The position numbers and the translations under genes were made by a program. A DNA stretch of 64,000 bases from Aralia elata (Eukaryota; Streptophyta; Magnoliopsida; Apiales; Araliaceae): the NCBI GenBank assembly GCA_034770075.1, contig CM068379.1:46259130-46323129 (forward strand). Reading direction: 5' to 3'. The notes beneath the pieces were generated by a model. That model was not told the origin of the DNA. It searched no databases and saw nothing but the letters and a program-made list of their open reading frames with translations. Position 1 is the first letter of the stretch; the number at the start of each line of letters is the position of its first letter. Of the stretch, positions 1 through 10,476 are shown piece after piece.

Positions 1-682
1 TATTTGGTGAAGAAAAGAATTAAAAAGGATTAAAATTTGAGCTGAGTGGCATTTTTGTAAATATGTGGTCCTGGTCAAGCGCCTAGAGCGCTTGGATTTG
101 AACTAGGTGAGCGCCTAGAGCGCTCTAATGCAGAATGAGAAGGTTTTGTGCGGCTGTGAGGAAAAATTAAAGCCAATTAGGAATCTGAATGAGAGTTTTA
201 TTAATATGCAAAGGAGAAGACTTCAGAGCATAGCATAACATGATATTTTGCAGAGAAAACAACGAGGAGAACACGAAGGAAATTTGCAGAACTTGAAGAT
301 CAAGACAGAGATTGGGAGCGGCTTTATAGTTTCTTCTATCCCTTTCTTTTATCTTTAATTTTTGTAATCTCTGGGATGTTTTTATTTATTATCTGGATGA
401 TGTTTTCCTTTATTGTTATGAACTAAACTTTTAATTAAGATTGCAACAGAACTTAGTATATAATTTAGATTGATGCTTTCTATTTAATTTAAATTGATTA
501 CTCTTGAATCATTTATCATATCTTGTGTTTATTGATTAATTGTCTGATCAACAATTACCTTGATAATCTATATAAAATTGGAAGATGGAATATAGGTTTA
601 GATCTGAGATATGATAGCATCTGTTCATATAATTTGAATAAGGTTAATATGTTTAGCGTGTAGGATAAGAATATACCTATAT
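1..682 (+). repeat. Athila-like 5' LTR, first part
   Basis: Left part of the 5' LTR of the non-autonomous element, continued at 9006-9489 after the copia insertion. It matches the 3' LTR from 12431 onward with scattered substitutions. It carries two hairpin words, at 77-93 and 109-125, each with arms of the type AGCGC/GCGCT around a CTAGA centre. Confidence 0.88.
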
Positions 683-2508
683 TGAAAGTAGTATGCACAC
701 AAGCCAATCATATTTGATATGATATAACATATACTTTGTAATCTTAATCATTTATTAATAAAAAAATAGATTTTCTTAAAAGGCATTTTATATTATCTAC
801 ATGGTGCTGTTATATTAAATGTGATAAACCCATAGTTTTGAGCAATGCTTTTAGAATATGATGGTGATCATGCTAATGAGATCTAAATTCTAGATAGCTC
901 ACAAACTAAAATTGTTCCTAATCGTTGGATTACTAAAAAGGGGATTAGTGAATCCGGATAGATTAGTACATACGTTGCTTGCTCTTAAGAAGAGGATGAT
1001 TGATCTCATAATCATTTGTGTGGAGACACTAAAGCAAGTATGTAGGTGCTTATTGGAGAATAAGTTCACTGAACGTGGCTCGCTAAAGAATACCTAATGG
1101 AGTTTTACTCGCTTGTCAATAGGAATTCCTATAGTGATAGTAGTACAAGTGATCCTTGGACTTGAGATCATCATAGTATCTTGTGTATGATGAGTTATAC
1201 TTTGACATGTCCCTTAAGACCTTTAGGGTATATCAAAGGGTATGATTGGGTATAATAAGTTGTACATGGAGATAGGTGAATGATCAACAAAGAATCTACC
1301 ACGTCTAGTAAAAGATATAAATGTCCTATGTGATTCGATAAATGACAACTCAGTAGTCCTTGGCCAAGGCAGAATGAAATTAGAAAGGAGTTTCTAATTT
1401 GCATTATTTAGAGTTGTGCATTTGGGAATCGAAATACATATAATTAAATAAAATAAGACTTGACAATAAATCCATGTCTTATATTTAATTGGGACATTGT
1501 ATGGTAGAAGGATTGAATTGTACGGTAACTATTCACTGAAAGGTTCTTTTGTGATTAATGTTGAAATCTATATTATCTGGAAAGTCGTTGATCGCTAAAG
1601 GGGCTTACCCTTATTGTAGAATAAATATTATTTATTTAAATGAATTAAATAGTTTAATTTATTTATTTAAATAAAATTAGAATTGTTCTAATTGATTTAT
1701 TCACAACCGGTTTAATATGGAGAACCTAAAGGGTCCCACCGCAAAAGAAAAATATTTATTTAAGAAGTAAATGGCATAATTGTAATAATAAGTTAAGTGT
1801 ATTTAATTTAGTCTATAGAGATAGAATAAATTAAATAGCTTAATATTTATTATTTAATATTTTAGAAATATTAAATATAAATTAATAAGAGAAGTCTTAT
1901 TATTATTATTACTATTACTATTACTATTATTTAATTCCTAATAGGGATTGAGAATTAATTAATAGAAGTACTCTCTCATGAATTCCTAATTAGATTAGGA
2001 GCATAATTAATTAAAGGAGTTTAATTATAATAGAAACCCTAATCCTAAATAGTTTAGGGAAGGGTTTTTCCTACATCTATAAATAAGAGGAGTCTTATCA
2101 TAGATTAGGGTTACACACTCTTGCATTAGATTGTGGAGAGTGCTTGCAATTTCTATAGAGATAGAAGCTAGGGTTTAGCCAATACCCAACTTCTTGAATA
2201 ACTATTCTTCCTTGGTGGATCACCTCTAGAGGCCAAACACTTGAGTGGCTAACGTTGATCAAGCAAAGGAATTTAGTCGGTGGAATTCAAGGAGAACGCG
2301 AAGGAATTGGAGGTGAACTTATACCCGAGGAAGCACGGTTCTACGAGGGTATAATTTCTTAATCTCTATCTCTTTCATTTATATCGTTAATTGAGCACAT
2401 AGATTGATCATGGTGATGGTTTGTATAAAATTTTAAAATCTGATTTATCGCGCTTCCGCTTTATTTATGTAATTTGATTGCATATTCGCGTCATATACAA
2501 ATCTAACA
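683..2508 (+). repeat. Copia family A 5' LTR (1826 bp)
   Basis: It begins TGAAAGTAGTATG and ends AAATCTAACA just before the iMet primer-binding site, giving TG...CA ends. It aligns with the 3' LTR at 8144-9005 and, in reverse complement, with 14765-18294, 23969-25090 and 42453-44260. Some copies of this family have lost internal blocks that are present here. Confidence 0.92.
2078..2086 (+). promoter_or_regulatory. TATA box of copia 5' LTR
   Basis: TATAAATAA in an AT-rich U3, followed about 30 bases on by a stretch suited to transcription start. The box is conserved in reverse in the other family copies (15186-15194 and 42890-42898), which supports it as the LTR promoter. The start site itself is inferred. 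Confidence 0.65.
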
Positions 2509-2509
2509 G

Positions 2510-2521
2510 TGGTATCAGAGC
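2510..2521 (+). other. Primer-binding site, tRNA-iMet
   Basis: TGGTATCAGAGC lies two bases after the LTR end. It is complementary to the 3' end of plant initiator methionine tRNA, the usual primer of Ty1/copia reverse transcription. Confidence 0.93.
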
Positions 2522-2624
2522 CTAATCTTGTGCTAATTCTCGATTTTGATGGTTCCATGTGTGTATGGTATGCGATTGGATCAAAATTTTTGGGCAGAAT
2601 CCGTTTTTTCCGAATCTGCTACGC

Positions 2625-2744
2625 GGCGCAGCTGCGCCGGCTCCAGTTCATTCTGGAGCGCAGTTGCGCCCAAACCCAGAAAGTCGTTTCTGGGGTTCAG
2701 CGCAGCTGCGCCGTGTCCCAGTTCATTCTGGGCGCAACTGCGCC
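2625..2744 (+). repeat. Hairpin cluster in copia leader
   Basis: Seven inverted repeats follow each other within 120 bases: GGCGCAGCTGCGCC (2625-2638), arms CTCCAG/CTGGAG (2641-2658), GCGCAGTTGCGC (2658-2669), arms CCAGAAA/TTTCTGG (about 2674-2691), GCGCAGCTGCGC (2700-2711), CCCAGTTCATTCTGGG (2717-2732) and GGCGCAACTGCGCC (2731-2744). GC-rich words alternate with CAG...CTG words. The cluster lies about 100 bases downstream of the PBS in the unspliced RNA leader. A role in RNA dimerisation or packaging is possible but inferred. Confidence 0.8.
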
Positions 2745-3461
2745 GGACAGCAGAATCCGAAAAATAATTTTTTCTTTCAATTAAAATAAATGGTTTATTT
2801 AATTGATATAAGTTTAAAATAAAGATGTTTATTTTATCTGGAATTGGATTTCAGATTGCTAAAATTAAAAGAGTTTAATTTGAATTTGGTTTTTGATTAA
2901 AATAAAAGAGTTTATTTTGTTTCAAAACTAAATATTAGCAAAAATTTTGTCCATTAATTGATATCAATGCATATACGGAATGGTTTTATTATTCATGAGA
3001 TGAATGTTATTTATTGATACATATAGAGATATGTATGATAATAAATATGGATTGATTATGGACTATTGACCAATGTGTGATTGGATTTATTTTAGAGGAT
3101 GCTTGAATGTATGAGTTTTTATAAATGGGGTCTGCGTACCTCGTATTCTCTAATTTTTCTTAATGTAAATTCTATCTCCCTCTTATGTACTTCCCCTTGA
3201 CTGCTGATCAAGGTTTATTGTAAATAGTTTATGTAATAGGACTAGTTAGAATTAATTTTGAAGAATTGTGGACAAAGGAGCAAGGAGCGCTTGAAGACCC
3301 GTTTGTAATGGAGCCCGGGTTTAATGTAATAGTTATATTTAAATTTAATTCTTGCACCCTAGGTTTGACCTTTTGGTTCACTTGGTGGCTCTAGTGAACC
3401 AAACTAGAATAAAAGTTCATAATCAATCCGGGTAGAATATAGTATTCTATATGTGCATGCT

Positions 3462-3464
<3 letters not shown>

Positions 3465-3499
<35 letters not shown>
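3465..3499. repeat. (TA)n microsatellite
   Basis: Uninterrupted alternating TA of about 35 bases inside the copia leader. Confidence 0.95.
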
Positions 3500-3504
<5 letters not shown>

Positions 3505-3705
3505 TATCTAACATGCTTCGCATGTAAAATAATATGACGCGTATTTTATATATATATGTGCATGCGCGCTAAACAAGATGAGACTAATAATAATAAACCC
3601 CTAAAAGAAATCATATTAAGTCCTAAGCGTTCAAAGATATTTGGAATATCGAACGTCGCCTTCTAGCATGGTAAAGCAATAGAGTATTAAATGTTTAATA
3701 TGAGT

Positions 3706-4000
3706 TTGTTGTGTCACCACAAGGCAAGTATTAAATATTTAAGATGTTGTTTTATCACATTTGATGCTTATTAAGGAATTGAACATTACTGTTTTGTTGT
3801 GTCACCACAAGGACGATATTTTTCTCTTCACATATATGGAAGTGCTAGGATGGACTTAACTTGGATAATTTTGATTCGGATGTGTCACCACTTGATCAAA
3901 ATAATCTAAGAGGTAAAATATAAGGAGTTACATAGAGATGTAATTGATAATAGTTGTCTACCTATTTATTTATATATCGTTTGTTGTGTCACCACAAGGC
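3706..4000 (+). repeat. Four dispersed TTGTGTCACCACAA words
   Basis: TTGTTGTGTCACCACAAGG occurs at about 3706, 3793 and 3981, with a diverged copy (TGTGTCACCACTTG) at about 3881. Each perfect copy can form a small hairpin (TTGTG, loop TCAC, CACAA). The spacers differ in sequence, so this is not a simple tandem repeat. Confidence 0.8.
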
Positions 4001-4195
4001 TATATACATTTGAAATGGGATCCTTAGTCTCACTAGCAAATCTTTAATTAGAATTGCCGAACTATATAATGAGGGTAATATAGTTTGATGAAAATAGTGG
4101 GAGATACCAATTTAAATAAAGACCTAATTTATTTTGGTAATTAATTAAATGAATGTATGCTAAAATGTTGTCTATTTCACATGCAAAATTTAAAA

Positions 4196-7100
4196 ATGTC
4201 AAACTCACTATCACTGCGTAGCATACTTGATGCTAACAAACTGACCGGACCGAATTACACGGACTGGTTAAGGAATCTAAGAATTGTTCTCATTGCTGAA
4301 AAGATTTTATATGTCCTAAATTCGTCAGTCCCTGCAAATGTTGCAGAAACAACCTCTGAGGAAGAGATTGCTACTTTCAGAAAGTGGCAAGATGATGCAA
4401 TCCTGGATCAATGCATCATGCTCGCATCCATGAGTAACGAGCTTCAGCGTCAGCATGAAACTATGGATGCTCCTACTATATTGCTGCACCTCAAAGAGTT
4501 GTATGGTGAGCAAAGTAAGACTGCTAGATATCAGATATCTAAGGAGCTCTTCCGATCTCGTATGACTGAGGGCACTGCTGTTGAGACTCATGTTCTTAAG
4601 ATGATCAATCTGATTGAAAAACTTGGACAGTTTGGGTTCGTGATGGATGGGGAGTTAAGCCAAGATTTGATCTTGTAGTCACTCCCGGATACCTTCTCAC
4701 AATTTGTTGTGAATTTTCACATGAATAAGTTGGACGTCAGCTTGCCTGAGTTACTTAACATGCTGAAAACTGCTGAAGGTCACTTCTCATCCAACAAGAA
4801 CCAAGTCTTACTAGTGGATGATTCTTTCAAGAAAAGGATTAGTCTCAAGGTATCTTCTGAAAAGAAAAAAAACAAGAAGGCTAAGGGCAAGGCGAAGAGA
4901 AAGGATAAAAAGAAACCTGATCCAGATAGCAAAGGAATTTGCTACCATTACAATAAGCCGGGACACTGGAAGAGGAACTGCAAGGAGTATCTTGCAGACC
5001 AGAAGAAGCTTGGAGAAGCTTCGACTTCCAATCTAGGTTTGTTCATGATTGAAATTAATTTTTCTGAAAGTCAAAATTCTACTTGGGTATTGGATACCTG
5101 CTGTAGTTCTCACATATGTAATAATGTGCAGGGACTAAGCAGAAGTAGAAAGATGAAAAAGGATGAAGTCGTCCTACAAGTGGGAAATGGAGCAAAGGTT
5201 GCTGCATTAGATGTAGAGACTTATTGTTTAGCACTGCCTTCGGGCAAGTTCATTAGTTTAAATAATTGTTATTATGTTCCGACACTCATTAGAAACATTA
5301 TTTCGATTTCTGTATTAGATATGGATGGTTTTGATATTATAATAAAGAACAACAGATGTTCTATTTATAATAAAAATGTTTTATATGGTGTTGGGAACCT
5401 ACTGAATGGACTTTACATACTTGACTTGCATGAAAATATACTTCAAATTGAACAAACTAAGAAAAGAAAAAGAGATGATGTTAATTATACTTTTATGTGG
5501 CACTGTAGACTCGGTCATATCAATGAAACAAGATTATCTAAGTTGTATAAAGATGGGCTTTTAGAGCTATCTGATTACGAATTATATCCAACTTGTGAAT
5601 CTTGTCTCATGGGTAAGATGACTAAATCTCCTTTTAGTGGAAAAGGAGAAAGAGTTACAGAGTTGTTAGCGTTGGTACACACAGACGTATGTGGACCTAT
5701 GACAACGAATACACGAGGAGAGTATTCTTATTTTATTACTTTCACTGATGATCATTCTAGATTTGGATATGTGTATTTAATGAAATACAAATCTGAATCG
5801 TTTGAAAAGTTCAAAGAATTCAGAAGTGAAGTAGAGAAGCAAACTGGTAAGAGTATTAAGATTTTTCGATCGGATCGAGGAGGGGAATACTTAACCAATG
5901 AGTTTCTCAATTGTCTCAAAGAAAATGGTATAATCTCATAATAGACTCCACCAGGGACGCCACAATTGAATGGTGTATCTGAAAGGAGAAATCGAACATT
6001 GTTGGACATGGTTCGATCCATGATGAGTTTTATTGACCTTCCAGTATCCTTCTAGGGTTATGCCCTAGAATCGGCTGCATACCTACTTAACAAGGTACCT
6101 ACCAAATCCGTCCCAAAGATTCCATATGAGATATAGACAGGGAGGAAACCAAATCTTAAGCATGTTAAGACTTGGGGTTGTCTAGCTTATGTCAAAAGGT
6201 TTGAGCATAATAAGCTGAAGACTAGATCTGACAAATGTAGATTCGTGGGATACCCTAAAGAAACATCAGGGTATTATTTTTATCATCTTACTGATCAAAA
6301 GGTGTTTGTTGCGAAACACGCTGCCTTCTTGGAAAAGGAGTTTATCCTTGAAGGGGTCAGTGGGAGTAAGATATATCTTGAAGAAGTTCAAGAACCACAA
6401 AATACTACGGATCAAAGTCAGGTACCTGACCAAATAGAAGAACCTACTGTACCACTACCTATTCGTAAATCTGGAAGAGTACCGGAGATACCTGATAAGG
6501 TATGGATTCATCATAGAGGATGATGATGAGGTACGCATCATAGATGATGATGATCCATTGACTTACGAAGAGGCTATGAGTAGTGAAGACTCAGAGAAAT
6601 GGCTAAAAGCCATGACATCCGAGATGGAATCCATGTATGAGAACCAAGTATGGACTTTGGTTTCACCACCTGAGGGCATTAAGCCTATTGGGTGTAAATG
6701 AGTCTTTAAGAGAAAGACTGGAGCAGATAGCAAGGTCTCTACCTATAAGGCCCGACTGGTTGCAAAAGGTTTCAAACAAAGACAAGGAGTTGACTATGAT
6801 GAAACCTTCTCACCAGTAGCTATGCTCAAGTCCATTCGGATTTTGCTTGCAATTGCAGCTTATTATGACTACGAAATCTGGCAAATGGACGTGAAAACGG
6901 CCTTTCTCAATGGAGAGCTTGAGGAAAATGTATATATGATACAACCAGAGGGTTTTGTTTCAACGGTTGGAATAAACCAAGTCTGTAAGCTACAACGATC
7001 CATTTATGGGTTGAAGCAAGCTTCTCGAAGGTGGAACAACCGTTTTAATGAGATAATCAAAAGGTTTGATTTTATCAAAAACGAGGATGAACCATGTGTG

Positions 7101-8123
7101 TACAAGAAGGTTAGTGGGAGCGCTGTATCATTCCTTGTATTATATGTTGATGATATATTACTGATAGGGAATGATGTTCCTATGCTATAGTCGATCAAAA
7201 TTTGGTTATCTAAACACTTCTCCATGAAGGACTTGGGTGAGGCATCCTATATTTTGGGGATAAAGATCTATAGAGATAGATCTAAAAGGATGCTGGGCTT
7301 GACCCAAGGAAAGTACATTGACTCGATGTTAAAGAAGTTTAGCATGGAAGATTCCAAGAAAGGTCTTATACCGATGAGCCATGGAATATATCTTTCCAAG
7401 AAACAGGCCCCAAAGACACCTGAGGAGAGAGACCGGATGAGTAAGATTCCTTATGCTTCCGCAATAGGATCTATCATGTACGGTATGTTATGTATTAGAC
7501 CAGATATCGCTCATGCACTTAGTGTAACAAGTAGATATCAGTCGAATCCAGGAGAAGAGCACTTGAAGGCAGTGAAAAACATCCTAAAGTACTTGAGAAG
7601 AACTAAGGATGTATTTCTTGTCTACGGTAGGTCTGAATTAAAACTAGAGGGCTATACAGACTCAAGTTTTCAAATGGACCAAGATGACAATAAATCCGTT
7701 TCAGGGTATGTGTTTACCTTAAACGGTGGCGCGGTGAGTTGGAAGAGTTCCAAGCAGTAAACAGTTGCTGATTCAGTGACAGAGGCAGAGTACATAGCTG
7801 CAAGTGAAGCTGTAAAGGAAGCTGTTTGGATAAAGAAGTTCATAAGTGAACTTGGAGTGGTTCCTAGCATTAGAGGAGCAATACCTTTATTCTGTGACAA
7901 CAACGGAGCTGTTGCGCAGGCTAAGGAACCCAGGTCTCATCAGAAATCCAATCACGTGTTGCAGCAGTTTCATTTGATTAGAGAGATCACTGAAAGAGGA
8001 GATGTCACCCTGGAGCGTGTGGACTCTCAAGACAACATTGCAGATCCATTTACTAAAGCCTTAACTCAACAGCAGTTTGATCGTCACTTAGAGAAGATGG
8101 GTATTAGATACCAAGGCGATTGA
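4196..8123 (+). pseudogene. Copia gag-pol polyprotein, eight stops and one frameshift
   Basis: Start chosen at 4196 (MSNSLSLRSILD). Order: Gag; zinc knuckle CYHYNKPGHWKRNC near 4942, whose second Cys is Tyr; protease near 5090, with DTC instead of the expected DTG; integrase with HHCC finger (WHCRLGH...CESC), acidic residues in HTDVCGP and SDRGGEY, and the Glu in NGVSERRN; RT with TAFLNGEL and YVDD at 7143-7154; RNase H with YTDSSF and TEAEYIA. In-frame stops: 4676 TAG, 5939 TAA, 5942 TAG, 6053 TAG, 6134 TAG, 6699 TGA, 7188 TAG, 7758 TAA. From context and from known copia proteins these stand at four Gln and four Trp positions, all explained by C-to-T or G-to-A change. One frameshift lies near 6498; after it the frame is kept to 8123. 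Not functional as it stands. Confidence 0.9.
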
Positions 8124-8130
8124 CTTTAGT

Positions 8131-8143
8131 GCAAGTGGGAGAT
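8131..8143 (+). other. Copia polypurine tract
   Basis: GCAAGTGGGAGAT directly before the 3' LTR start TGAAAGTAG. This is the usual plus-strand primer site. Its reverse complement appears at 44261 beside another family member's LTR. Confidence 0.85.
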
Positions 8144-9005
8144 TGAAAGTAGTATGCACACAAGCCAGTCATATTTGATATGATGTAGCATATACTTTGT
8201 AATCTTAATCATTTATTAATAAAAGAATAGATTTTCTTAAAAGACATTTTATATTATCTATATGGTACTGTTATATTAAATGTGATAAACCCATAATTTT
8301 GAGCAATGCTTTTAGAATCATGATGGTGATCATGCTAATGAGATCTAAATTCTAGATAGCTCACAAACTAAAACTGTTCCTAATCGTTGGATTACTAAAA
8401 AGGGGATTAGTGAATCCGGACAGATTAGTACATACGTTGCTTGCTCTTAAGAAGAGGATGATTGATCTCATAATCATTTGTGTGGAGACACTAAAGCAAG
8501 TATGTAGGTGCTTATTGGAGAATAAGTTCACTGAACGTGGCTCGCTAAGAAATACCTAATAGAGTTTTACTCGCCTGTCAATAGGAATTCCTATAGTGAT
8601 AGTAGTACAAGTGATCCTTGGACTTGAGATCATCATAGTATCTTGTGTATGATGAGTTATACTTTGACATGTCCCTTAAGACCTTTAGGGTATATCAAAG
8701 GGTATGATTGGGTATAATAAGTTGTACATGGAGATAGGTGAATGATTAACAAAGAATCTACCACGTCTAGTAAAAGATGTGAATGTCCTATGTGATTCGA
8801 TAAATGGCTTAATATTTATTATTTAATATTTTAGAAATATTAAATATAAATTAATAAGAGGAGTCTTATTATTAATATTACTATTACTATTATTTAATTC
8901 CTAATAGGGATTGGGAATTAATTAATAGAAGTACTCTCACATGAATTCCTAATTGGATTAGGAGCATAATTAATTAAAGGAGTTTAATTATAATAGAAAC
9001 CCTAA
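8144..9005 (+). repeat. Copia 3' LTR, internally deleted and truncated
   Basis: Matches the 5' LTR from its first base. It lacks about 490 bases (equivalent of 1345-1836) at the point near 8806, where an AAAT microhomology joins the ends. It then stops after the equivalent of about 2045, and Athila LTR sequence follows at once (CC-ATTAAAAGAATC). About 460 bases of LTR end are missing. Confidence 0.85.
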
Positions 9006-9489
9006 TCCATTAAAAGAATCTGTGCTTGAAACCCTAATTAACATAATTCACATAGGAATATAGTGCGTTAATTAATTAGGGTGTTCCTTGTAATTCTGTT
9101 GCTTAATTGTTGGATTTACAAGGATTTGTTCATGTGTCTATCGAAAGAAGTGCATGAATAATATAAAGAATTCTTGGTTAGCGATTCATTGTAATTAATT
9201 AATTAAATAGGAAGTGTGTTGGTTTAAATGAAACACTAAGGGAAGTTGTAATCTTAAGCTTTTAAATCTGTATTTTTCTTGTGATTAATTATTTTAGAAG
9301 TTAATTTTAGTTAATTTTAATTTTAATTCTCAAATATCATTCGTAGTTTAAATAGGATTAATTAATTAGAAATTAGTAATTGATAAATATTAACATATTT
9401 CCTCGTGGGAACGATACTCTACTTACTCTTTATTACTTGTTGACTACGTATACTTGCGTGTAAATTGTCAATACTTATTTTGGACAACA
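9006..9489 (+). repeat. Athila-like 5' LTR, second part
   Basis: Resumes the LTR interrupted at 682 and matches 13128-13606. Compared with the intact copy it lacks the short stretch GTCTTTTGCAG at the copia junction. It ends ACAACA before the PBS. Confidence 0.88.
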
Positions 9490-9495
9490 AGTTTT

Positions 9496-9513
9496 TGGCG
9501 CCGTTGCCGGGGA
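9496..9513 (+). other. Primer-binding site, tRNA-Asp
   Basis: TGGCGCCGTTGCCGGGGA is complementary to the 3' end of plant tRNA-Asp, the primer typical of Athila elements. It follows the LTR end by six bases. Confidence 0.9.
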
Positions 9514-9616
9514 AATTATTTTAATATTTTGTCACTATTAATTTTAATAAAGTTAATCTTAATTTAAACGTTTTTTTTCCTTTCTTTCTTTCTATTTTAC
9601 TTCCTTTTCAGGTACT

Positions 9617-10476
9617 ATGACTACATTTAATTATCAATGGTCATATGAGGGAATGACACAACCAAGGGCGACAATGATAAGCGACGTTGATGCATTGAAA
9701 ACATTATCAACCCAGACAGCGCTTTCAAGTACAGTTGATGCTTTTGGGAGTCAATCCACTCAAAATGCCTACTATCAACAGCAGCCCAGTACTAACCCAA
9801 ATCTCTATCATCTAGGTTGGCAGTATCACCAAGACTTTTCATGGAGCTATGATAATCAGGACCAATTCTATACTCCAAGTCCATCATACACACCAGAATT
9901 CTTGTATCCACCTCTACCACAGTAAGAGCTGATGAATTTTGAGGAACGCCTTACCAATTTCATAGAGCAGTATGAGATGACAATGAACAATCAACAAGTG
10001 GCGCTTCAAAATCTCGAGAATCAAGTAGAACAGCTGGCCAATGTACTTAAAAATCGTCCTCTCAATACTTTGCCAAACGATACAGAGTTAAATCTAAGAA
10101 GAGAAAGCGTGGGGCATGACAATACAATTCCATGTCGGAATGATGAGGAGCTACATGAGGCTGGGGGAGGAAAACTAAAAAGGTCACATGATGATGTGGT
10201 AGATGCTAATGAAGCTAAAAAGAAAAGGTTCAAGAACGGGTCATAAGAAGAAGAGGTTACATTCAAGGTAATCAAGCTTCCATATGATCATGAGGAGTGC
10301 TTCTGGATTGATATGGTCAAGGATGCAGGAAAAGTTAAATCCAATGATGAGAATTATTTTCTGCCAATGGATGAAGATAAGTTTGGGGGTTTTCAAACGT
10401 ACAATGATGCCAAAGAATTCAAAGAAAAGACTAAGAGGAGGAATGCAATGACATTTTTTGCGATTGAACCAGATTG
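9617..10476 (+). pseudogene. Athila-like gag remnant fused to a post-protease piece
   Basis: Three readable segments. 9617-9925 is Gln/Tyr/Ser-rich, like the spacer after the Gag zinc knuckle. 9932-10246 (FEERLTNFIEQYE..., ALQNLENQVEQLANVL) matches the coiled-coil Gag segment of the autonomous element at 38211-37867. After the TAA ending at 10246 the same frame continues to 10476 with VTFKVIKLPYDHEECFWID, which resembles VKFNVFKAMKLP...EECFRVD just after the protease in the autonomous copy. Gag C-terminus is thus joined to the post-protease linker, with the protease core and everything after it missing. No activity is expected. Confidence 0.7.

Larger units (their letters stand above)
2745..4195 (+). 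other. Copia leader between PBS and gag
   Basis: AT-rich, non-coding stretch before the first gag codon. It contains a (TA)n run at 3465-3499 and four dispersed copies of a TGTGTCACCAC-centred word (near 3706, 3793, 3879 and 3981). I see no reading frame in it. Confidence 0.6.
683..9005 (+). mobile_element. Full-length Ty1/copia element (family A), inactive
   Basis: The order is 5' LTR (683-2508), tRNA-iMet PBS (2510-2521), a long leader, gag-protease-integrase-RT-RNase H (4196-8123), PPT (8131-8143) and an eroded 3' LTR (8144-9005). It sits in the Athila-like 5' LTR. The left flank reads TATAT. The right-hand duplication is lost because a deletion removed the end of the 3' LTR and about a dozen bases of the host LTR. 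The same family recurs in reverse at 14765-18294, 23969-25090 and 42453-50494. The polyprotein order (integrase before RT) is that of Ty1/copia. I do not assign the lineage. Confidence 0.92.

Noticed and set aside
912..1097. Short ORF in the copia LTR, repeated in reverse at 24675-24935
   Set aside because: It lies within U3 of the LTR and is seen in copies only as LTR sequence; the frame is not kept in all of them.
9496..9513. tRNA-like sequence at the primer-binding sites
   Set aside because: Only the 3' complement is present; no cloverleaf can be formed around 2510, 9496, 19491, 39569 or 52595.
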